From Eleusine coracana subsp. coracana (Eukaryota; Streptophyta; Magnoliopsida; Poales; Poaceae), in NCBI GenBank assembly GCA_032690845.1, contig CM064434.1, positions 9,364,108 through 9,428,107 of the forward strand: 64,000 bases of DNA, read 5' to 3'. Position 1 is the stretch's first letter. Every line of letters begins with the position of its first letter. This document shows positions 56,515 to 64,000 of this stretch, in pieces. A program made the position numbers and the translations under genes. The notes beneath the pieces are model-generated. The model was not told where the DNA came from and made no database searches. It saw nothing but the letters and a program-made list of their open reading frames with translations.

Positions 56515-59500
56515 TTACACTTTGGGTAAGGGATCTAGCTCTATCTGGTCGGCTAATATATGTGCTGTTTTTTGCGCCTCGGCCACAAGAGCTTCACATT
56601 GCTCATCCGAGAAATCTTCATGCAAACCCTCGGCTACCACATCTAACTCTATGCTGGGGATGTTGGACTTTGCAATTGCCAGGACTTGTGCGCCGGCCAG
56701 CTCTGCAACATGTCGAGCATGTTCTTTTAGTCAGTTGGGTGCCCCTTGTAGCCTTGTCATCAGGTCTCGACATCAAGGTGGTTTTTCTTTAGGATATATG
56801 TATTGAGCGACCACCTCTGCATCTTTCTGATGAGCTGCAAGAGACCATCGAAGGTTTTCATCACCCTCTATAAATTTCTTCTGCAAAAGCTCATAGGACC
56901 TCTTTGATCCTACAGGAGTACAATAATCATATATGTCCAGTACAATGAACTTCAATATAAAGGTATTAGATGAATAAACACTTACCTATTAGGCGTTTCT
57001 CGGCTTCTACCTTTTCAGCTTCAAGGGTGGCAACCTTTTCCTTATACTCTTCTTTTGGCTTTTAAACTTCTTTGAATGCTTTCTAGAATTCCTTTTTGAA
57101 GATCTTTTCAGCCTTGATTAATTCGGTTTTTAGCTTTGTGTTTCTCTCCCTTTGGCTTTTTATTGTTTCTTCAGCGCCTGTCAGTTCCAAAATTTACTAC
57201 ATATATATATTTTTGTATGCATAAGTACATTCATTTTTACCTTCAGCCGTTTTCTTCCACGAATTTTGCGACTCTTGCATTGTCTTGAAGTCGTCTTTTA
57301 GCTTTTCAAAATTTTTTTTGATCTCTGCCGAGTCCTGGATCTGCTTCTTTAATCCTTGATTCTCGGACTTCAAAGTTTCAATAGTTTGGGCAGACGACTC
57401 CATTTCTTTTGTACGGTCTTCAAGACTTGCAATTTGAGCGGCCGACTGGGCATCTTGTTTTTGTTTCAATTCCAGCGATCGCGATGCCTCTATATGGACG
57501 AGGTCAAATATTCATATTCCATAGATAGCATATGAGGTATAGGCTTGATTGATCTCATACCTTGTAGCGCGAATTGGAGTTCATCAACTTGAGATGAACG
57601 GGCTTTTAGAGCAACTGATAAGCGCCCGACTTCCAGTCTCTCTTTGGCAAGCTGGTCTTCTAAATCAACGGCTTTTGCACAATGCCTCTCGACAAGTTGC
57701 AGAAGCTTACTCTTGTTGGCCATATGGGTTTTTAGAGCTTGCAATGATGGCAAATTATATGTTTGGAACATCACAGCTAGGAATGGTGATTATTATTGAC
57801 AAGAAGGGAGGAATACCTAGAAGGAATGATAGGCTTTTTCAGTATGTTCTTCAAAATTTTTCAATTCCGCTTGCTCTGCCGACTCATCAAATTCGGTGAT
57901 GGCAAATCGACCAATATGATATACTGACCTAGTCGGTGTTGGCTGTTCTGGAGCACCTTCTCTTACCACTCGGTGAATAGGAGTCGACGTGACGTTTTCC
58001 TCCGGACCGATTGGATACTCATATGTTGGTTCTGGCATAGTTTCAAAAACCAGTGATGGCTCTTCGGGTTCGGTGGAGGCAGGAGTATCAGCACCCGTTG
58101 CCATCTCAGACGTATTCAGGTCCGGGATATTGGGTGATTTAGCATGGTTATCTTCTGGCCGAGTGGATTCAGGTGCACTCTTTAAATCACTCGGTTTCTC
58201 TGCCGAGTGACCTGGGACATCATCTCTGGATGACCCGTCATGTGATGTCTCCTGGTCTTTTTCAGGAATTGCACTTTGTGCTGGGACTTCTTCAAATGAC
58301 GACCGCCCGGATGACCTGTCAATTAGATAGAGATTACATATTTATTCAAATGGAGAGTTGAGCTTTAAGTTACATTGTTCTGTTTACCTTGAGCGGCGTT
58401 TGAATTTTAGGCCTGACACTCTTGGTGGAGGGCTGGTTGGCCTCGAAGCACCTGTTGTGTCTGGTGCCACCTCATGGATACCTGTCTTGCTTGGTTCACT
58501 TGGACGATTTTGTTCTTTCTCGATTTCATCCATGGTCCATCGAGTGGTGGAGGCTTTCGTTGAAGTCTTTTTCTTCGCCTCTTCTTGAAGTCTAGCTAAT
58601 CTTTCAGCTAGCGACTCTTCTTCGTCAGAATCTTCAATGTGCGCCTTGCGGCACTTGGAGGCTGATGGTTGTGTGGGAGAGTTCTTTTGTGGTGTCGGCG
58701 GCAATGGTTTATTGGACACATATACATCAAGGTTCTGCAACATATGGGATGTATAATTTGTTATTAAACATAATGAAAGAGGTGTTATTTTTTCAAGCAG
58801 CGAGGTGGATAACTTACTGTACTCCCATCAGTCAAGGAATGATGTCTAGATTTTGCACTCCCTGGAGTCCAATCAAGAAGTGATGCAAATATGTTCTCCA
58901 GACGCAATGTCAATTCCCTCTCTGACAATATTTCTGGCACTTCCATTATGGGGCCTGAGCCCAATTGAAATTTCCATCCTGGAACATGGCATTTCTTGAT
59001 AGGCTTTACGCGGCGATATATGAAGCTTGCGGCAACGTGTACGCCAATATATCCTTTCGACTTGAGATAACCAATGTGCTTTAATATTGCATCAACCTGA
59101 GACTTTTTGTTTGGATGAGCCTTTGTTGACCACTCGGGTCGTGGCTGGGGGGCTCCGGCCGTAGTTTCTGGCAAGGGTGAAGCATCGTTTCCATGGTAAA
59201 ACCAGTCCACGTGCCACCCCTTGTTGGTTGATGGAAGTGGCACATCAATATACTTGGATTTATTTCTTAATTGGAATCCAGCCCCCCCTATGACATTATT
59301 ATTGTTTGACTTCAAAACAAAGAGTTCTTTGAAGGTATCAAAATGGGGATACATACCCAAGAACACTTCACAAAGGTGAATAAATATGGAGATGTGCAAA
59401 ATGGAATTCGGATTTAGATTGACAAGATTGATGCCATAGAAGCAAAAGAAGACCCCTAAAGAGGTTGCAACAAGGGATCCCAAATCCACGATAGAAAAAT

Positions 59501-59760
59501 GAGGAGAAAATAGTGATTTGGTCGACGGGAGGTTGGGGAAATTTCTGACCTATAGCCTCAATCCATCCTCCGGTCTGTTGATCCTGCAACACACCGTCAA
59601 TCACTAGTCTGTTGATTTTTTCTTAATCCATGGCTGATGTAGGGAACTCCTTGATGGCGGTAGGGATCTCAAAAACTATCTCTTCATCCTCGCCCCTCTC
59701 AGGAGAAGATTGCTTCTACGATTGTGCCTTACAGCTTTGACGGGTGCGCTTCGGGGCCAT
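56515..59760 (-). pseudogene. G1 antisense gene, ~7 exons: Transposase_28-like plus coiled coil
   Basis: Proposed exons (minus strand): 59760-58818, 58734-58388, 58315-57817, 57776-57561, 57489-57241, 57177-56986, 56909-56515. Intervening segments of 83, 72, 40, 71, 63 and 76 bp begin GT (GTAAGT, GTAAAC, GTATTC, GTATGA, GTAAAA, GTAAGT) and end AG (TTGCAG, TGACAG, CCTAG, TATAG, TGACAG, TGTAG). Reading continues in phase across introns 1, 2 and 4; the 40-bp one is doubtful. Exon 1 (MAPKRTRQSCK; FSSFFYRGFGIP; LNPNSILHISIFIHLCEVFLG; GGAGFQLRNKSKYIDVPLP) resembles the 'putative gypsy type transposon' family (Transposase_28). Exon 3 is Ser/Pro/Glu-rich and exons 4-6 coiled coil. It ends DPLPKV at TAA 56515. 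Stops in exons 1, 3, 6 and 7 and a frameshift near 59430 show decay. Confidence 0.65.
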
Positions 59761-60030
59761 CGCTGTTGGTTTAGTGCACTTGGACGCAATTGCGTGGAGT
59801 TTTGGGGTGGAAATGGAAGTCTGAGATCTAGGGTTTGTGTGCGCAAGATGGCGACGGCGGCAAAATGAAGACGAAGGGATGCGACTGTTTGGAGGTCCTT
59901 TTATAAGGGATAAATGACCTGCTGGGCCGAGGCTTCTCATAGTTTGTTAAGTCCAGTTTTGTTAATTGGTACGTGCATTTATTATATTATTGAGACTTGT
60001 TTTAAGCGTTGATTTTGGATCTTGACATTA

Positions 60031-60230
60031 GTAATAAATCACTTGGATTGTTGCGGTTTCAACCTTGGAAATTGTACCTTTCGAGATTCCATGATAAATC
60101 ACTCGAATTGTTGCAGTTTCAACCTTGGAAATTATGCCTTTCGAAATTACGTGATAAATCACTTGGATTGTTGTGGTTTCTACCTTGGAATTTATAATTT
60201 TTGAGATTTTTGTGACAAATCACTCAGATT
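60031..60230 (+). repeat. 60-bp tandem repeat, ~3.5 copies, in the G1 3' noncoding region
   Basis: TAAATCACT recurs at 60035, 60095 and 60155, with CAAATCACT at 60216. Each is followed by (T/C)GGATTGTTG...TTTC.ACCTTGGAAATT. The period of 60 keeps a plus-strand frame open (20-residue repeat FQPWKL..), which is probably incidental. The remainder of 59761-60655 is AT-rich noncoding sequence. Confidence 0.8.
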
Positions 60231-60655
60231 ATCTTGGCACCAATCTTGGGGGCTATGATACATCACCAATCTTGAGGACTATGACAATTGAATTTTGTCG
60301 TTAATCATTCGGATTAAGGGCACTTCAGCGTTATGGATATAAATATTAATTTGGTGATGCATCAGTCGACGAGTGAGAAAATTAAGCTACATATGGAGCT
60401 TGTTTAGACAAATTGGAAGATTCAGATGACATTATGCCCTTTTCTGTTAAGGGACAAGATTAATTGGATATTTTTCAATAACTCAAAAGTTGCTTCGGTG
60501 TAGACTCAACAACCTTCTGAGTTGGGGGCTATATTCATGGGCAATGTCTTTTTCAGGGATTTATGAATAAGAGTTATTAGAAGTAATAGAAAAAGCACTT
60601 TCCAATTTCATAAGATGTCGAGGCAAATCAAGATGACGATTCAAGATGGAAAGTG

Positions 60656-60667
60656 CTTGGGGGCTAC
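60656..60667 (+). other. Polypurine tract of G1
   Basis: CTTGGGGGCTAC, preceded by the purine-rich GATGGAAAGTG, directly before the LTR. The GGGGGCT core is shared with A and G2. Confidence 0.7.
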
Positions 60668-61086
60668 TGTGGGACATATGTACCCAAGATACTTAACCAC
60701 TCGTCTAATTGGCCGAGTGGGCCGGGGGCTCGGGTATGGTGTATTCGGCCCAGAAGATATTTACTGAGATACTTGTTTGAGTAGGCGGCAAGTTAGGTTA
60801 AGCAGATATGTTGGATAGATAGAATCTGTTGTAACCGACTAAAAGATTACCATGTAAATCCCTGCCCTTCGGATATATAAGGAGGGCAGGAGGCCTTCGG
60901 CAAGAGATAGACTCGTATTGGAACCCTAATTCCCGTGCTAACCCTAGCAATACAGAAACATCAAACATGACGTAGGGTTATTATCCTTCGGGAGGCCCGA
61001 ACCTGTATAAACCTTGTGTCCTGTGTCCATCGATCTTTCATACTCATATGCATACCTAGATCTACTATCGAGAATATCTCTCGACA
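60668..61086 (+). repeat. 3' LTR of G1
   Basis: 419 bp, same length as the 5' LTR. TATA box at 60871-60880. The left arm of the ACTCGG inverted repeat is mutated (ACTCGT). Confidence 0.9.
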
Positions 61087-61091
61087 TATTC

Positions 61092-61260
61092 CGCTGGCCA
61101 AGAGAGGTCTCCAAGACCCCAACAACAAAGTTATTTAGGCTCCCAACCTCAAACTAGCCGTTGCTCCAGGAAATTGCCTTTCTAGACACACTGACCAGAC
61201 TGTCCAGTCTCTGCCTGACCGGACCATCCGATAACTCTATAACGGCTCTCCCCAGCCGTT
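61092..61260 (-). repeat. Continuation of the SIRE-A-type LTR interrupted by G1
   Basis: The reverse complement matches the SIRE-A LTR around and upstream of its TATA box (AACAAAGTTATTTAGGCTCC here against GCCTATATAAACTTGTT). It shows the U3 dyads in the opposite orientation (GACCAGACTGTCCAGTC, about 61194). It ends at 61260, where a SIRE-B-type LTR begins. Confidence 0.7.
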
Positions 61261-62218
61261 TGAAAGTTGCCTAGAGGGGGGGAGGGGCGGGGGTGAATAG
61301 GCAATTTATAAATTGTCCTGAAAAGACACTAGAGATTTATCAAATAAACATGAATGACGGAACTTCCGTCAGAAGTGATGGAACTTCCGTTAACATGGAT
61401 AACAAAGAGAATGAAATACTAACTTGGTAGAAGTGAAGCTAATGGAATGTAAACCTAAGGTTCTTGATTGAATGACTAGCCACACAACTAACAAATGATA
61501 CACGTAATGTTGCGTAAGATATGTGAATGTCCGCCAAGCAATCACAAAGATCATGCTCGGATTTCTTTCTCCACTTGATACTTTTCCTCCGGAGGCAAAT
61601 CACACCTTCACAAACGTCCCCGACTCACCACATGAAGTTGGGAGCTCAGGGGCGACGCCTAGCCATCTAGGAGACCAAGTCTCCAAGAGTAACAAGCAAA
61701 TCAAATCTTGATGGGGAGAGAAAGATGTGCTCAAGCTTTTGAATTGATGGATTCAATGTTTTTTGTGGTTGGATCTCTCTCACTTGGATTTGAATCTCAA
61801 GAACAATCCTAGGAGTGAGAGGGGAGAGCTCTAGATGAAGAGTGAGTGAAATGGCATGGAATTCAACCCTTCCCACGGGGGAAGGGGCACTCTATTTATA
61901 GAGAGAGCTCAAAAACTAGCCATTACACTATTTTCTGGGTCTGACAGAACTTCCGTGGTTACCCATGCAACTTCCGTTATTTCAAATTTAGCCATTGCAC
62001 GATCCTGGGATAGAAGCCAGATGCTATGAAGGAACTTCCGTCAAGGGGTAACGGAACTTCTGTTACTCTCGGTTTGACAAGGATTGAGCTCACAGAACTT
62101 CCATGGAAGCCACGGAAATTCTGGTGACGGAACTTCCGTCACTCTCAGGAAGATAGGAGGAAACCCAGTGTTGATGGAACTTCCGTCAAGGGGCTCATAG
62201 AATTTCCATCACTTTCTG
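61261..62218 (-). repeat. SIRE-B-type LTR fragment, cut by element Z
   Basis: Starts TGAAAGTTGCCTAGAGG like the SIRE-B LTRs and follows them to the dyad array (61940-62215), with internal deletions. Minus-strand TATA is at 61894-61900. It stops in CACTTTCTG at 62218, where Z begins; the rest may lie beyond the window. The perfect dyad TGACGGAACTTCCGTCA occurs at 61355 and 62124. Confidence 0.8.
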
Positions 62219-62800
62219 TGTCGAAGCTTGAGATCGGCAGTAAATATATAGGGCTACGTCGAGACTAAGAACTGATGTAGATATGGCCCAATCTTCCGAA
62301 AGGTAAGGGGATAAACCTAAATTTGGGGAACTCGGCGTCGACGACCCGGCTTGAATCAGACACGATCCAACCCCGCAACCGTTACACCAAGCACAACTTG
62401 ATTGTTCCTGCAAGCGAAATCAAGAATACAAGCAAGAGCGGATAAACACGCAATCTGAAATTGCAAATATGGATGAAGTGAATCACAAGAAAAGGTTCAA
62501 GCTCTGAACACAAAAGGACTAATCGCCACAGTGGTGTAGAACAAGAACAGGGGCCCTGGATTACTGTAAAAGGACTTGTTGCCACAGTTACAATAATTTG
62601 ATCAAGTTTCTCTCTGGAAAACTGAACTAAACAAAACCCGAAACTAAAAGACGGCGGCTACTGAGTTTATGTAGGAAACAAAGACGTCCTAGGGTTGGGG
62701 GCGACCAGGGGGGGCGCCCACAACGTGGGCTTAAGGCCCGACACGATACATGGCCAAGTTGGCCTAAAATAGGTGGCACAGCACCTTGTCATGGTCACAT
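62219..62800 (-). repeat. Putative 3' LTR of element Z
   Basis: Plus-strand left end is TGTCGAAGCTTGAG. On the minus strand there is a GGGCGCCCCCCCTGG block and a core promoter-like CTACATAAACTCAGTAGCCG (about 62655-62675). The right limit is a guess because no clear PPT or partner LTR is visible. Confidence 0.45.
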
Positions 62801-62851
62801 ATTATGACTCACGATCCTTCTGGAGCTAGAATAAGAACCAAAACGACGGCA

Positions 62852-63972
62852 TCATCGTCCGCTTTCCAACGCATCAAAGAACGCCTCGTTTGGACATCGG
62901 ATGTGGGAGATATCATCAAAACCGTGAAGGGGTGTCGGCTGAATCCGAGACGAACGTGGCGACCGAGTTGGTGACGACTTGTAATTTGGGGAAGGCCATG
63001 ATATGCGCGTATCCAGCATGGTGATGTCCTCATCATCCTCCCCTTCTTTAATTGGTGTCGCCCTCGACTCCATCTCAGCATCAATCTCTTACAAAAGGTT
63101 AGTACTAGCAGAATGCAAAGTACAAGATACATGATCATCGATAGAAGAAATATCATGGCAAAGCATAGTATAGCAAGGTGCATCATGATTATCACAAAGA
63201 TCAGTAACAGTAGATGTCATATCAAGAAAAGCACCTCCCTTTAACAGAATAGCCTTATGTTTAACATCAGAAAGTTGTTTGTTATTATGTTTGTTCTCAG
63301 TATTTTCAGCAAGCAGTTTAAAATGATTTCTAATATCAGCAGGCAATAACGGACGCAAAGTAATATTCCTGTCCTTATGCACGAATGTATATGTATTTGT
63401 TCTACCATGATGGGCAGCATCCGTATCATATTCTCATGGATGGCCTAATAAAAGCGAACATGCTTGCATAGGTACAACATGAAAATCAGCAAAGTCTTGA
63501 TAAGAACCTACTGAAAAGTGTATGCGTGCTGATCGAGTTACCTGTGCCGTACCACTATTGTTGAACCATTTGATGTGGTAGGGCTGATGAAGTGCATGCA
63601 TGGTCAAGCCAAGTTTGCTTACCAAATCATAACTTACCAAGTTGTTACAGCTCCCAGTATCAATGATGGTGAGAACACGGCGGTCCGCAACAATGAGGTA
63701 CATGTAGAATAAATTGTTGCATTGTTCTTCTTCTTCTTGTCCCACCTGAGTGGTCAACACACGTTGTACAATGAGACTTGGAAAACCCGCGGTGGCAGCA
63801 ATGGAATCAATGGCGGTAGTCTCCTGCTCCTCCGTTGAATCTGCAACAAGGTTAGGCATACAAGCAAATTCATCTTCAACATCACTACAACTTTCATACC
63901 CATTAGCAGTAGCGATGAAAGCACGACGACTAGGGCAATCCTTCATGACATGAAACATGCCCTTGCAACGGT
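62852..63972 (-). pseudogene. Element Z gag end and protease, fused to remnant
   Basis: The knuckle C-HR-C-KGMF-H-VMKD-C lies at about 63972-63931, followed by an acidic linker. The protease has VLTIIDTGSCNNLVSYDLV (Asp about 63659-63661, intact) and VVPMQACSLLLGHP. TGA 63434 replaces the Trp expected in the PW motif. Reading continues (YTFVHKDRNITLRPLLP) to a stop at 63089, then an acidic segment (EGEDDEDITMLD) to 62852. RT sequence is absent where it should start. Confidence 0.7.
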
Positions 63973-64000
63973 GGCAAATAATGGTGGTAGAGGAGCCACT

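Larger units (their letters stand above)
49498..61086 (+). mobile_element. G1: complete Tat/Retand gypsy element with antisense gene
   Basis: LTRs of 419 bp each (49498-49916, 60668-61086) run TGTGGGACATATG...ATCTCTCGACA. The flanks are TATTT/TATTC, a 5-bp duplication with one change. Gag, protease (DGGSS type), RT, two RNase H domains and integrase lie on the plus strand. The second, archaeal-like RNase H and a 3' antisense gene are hallmarks of the Tat lineage (Retand, RIRE2, Grande). The antisense gene occupies 56515-59760. In the first 180 bases the LTRs differ at about eleven positions. Confidence 0.93.
62219..64000 (-). mobile_element. Element Z: truncated chromovirus-like (CRM/Reina-type) element
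   Basis: On the minus strand it has a gag zinc knuckle, aspartic protease and linker (63972-62852), then an LTR-like block (about 62800-62219) ending at TGTCGAAGC. RT and integrase, which should follow protease, are missing, so there is a large internal deletion. The DTGSCNNLVS protease type suggests the CRM/Reina side of the chromoviruses. The 5' part lies beyond the window. Confidence 0.65.

Noticed and set aside
57777..57816. Intron 3 of the antisense gene as certain
   Set aside because: Only 40 bp, shorter than normal plant introns, and the exon ends in TAG; the true boundary may differ or the copy has a deletion.
62195..62585. Minus-strand frames at the end of element Z
   Set aside because: They lie in the LTR-like block and share no motif with any family I know.
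1..64000. tRNA, rRNA or host protein-coding genes
   Set aside because: I looked for anticodon-arm/TTCGA-type tRNA patterns and for non-transposon protein motifs and saw none; the only tRNA-like matches are primer-binding sites.

Overview
The window is intergenic DNA from a large-genome plant, almost certainly a grass (Poaceae), and by the look of its elements probably the maize/sorghum/sugarcane/Miscanthus side of the family. This is inferred from the element types: Tekay chromovirus, SIRE/Maximus copia elements with PBS TGGTATCAGAGCC, a Tat/Retand gypsy element with an antisense gene, a plant L1, and a CRM/Reina-like fragment. I found no host gene, rRNA, tRNA or CRISPR. Nearly all 64 kb is transposable elements inserted into one another. 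All coding regions carry stops and frameshifts, so they are listed as pseudogenes.

Layout. 1-13585: a Tekay-lineage Ty3 element, its 5' LTR cut by the window edge, gag-pol at 4998-9480 and a 4053-bp 3' LTR. 13586-15887: the 3' end of another LTR element (X) into which Tekay inserted. 15888-16131 and 36256-40560: the two halves of one L1-type LINE on the minus strand. The LINE is split by 16132-36255, a long SIRE-type copia element (SIRE-A, plus strand) that has gag-like sequence but no pol. SIRE-A is itself split at 21062-32512 by a complete SIRE-type element on the minus strand (SIRE-B, target duplication GGATG). 40674-48630: a non-autonomous gypsy element (A, target duplication ATAGA) whose 5' LTR is split by a sibling copy (G2, 40953-45128). 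48806-49497 and 61092-61260: pieces of a minus-strand SIRE-A-type LTR, separated by a complete Tat/Retand element (G1, 49498-61086). 61261-62218: a SIRE-B-type LTR fragment. 62219-64000: a truncated minus-strand chromovirus-like element (Z).

Three things stand out. G1 carries on its minus strand, between integrase and the 3' LTR, a gene with Transposase_28-like and coiled-coil segments that reads through about seven exons separated by short GT-AG introns. The U3 regions of both SIRE families hold arrays of 17-bp dyads with the same geometry (CGGA-N3-TCCG). In SIRE-B these often sit in pairs exactly 22 bp apart. Elements A and G2 have no coding capacity but have LTRs resembling those of G1, suggesting a parasite/helper pair. 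The catalytic residues of SIRE-B protease, integrase and reverse transcriptase have all been replaced, so it could not move by its own enzymes.
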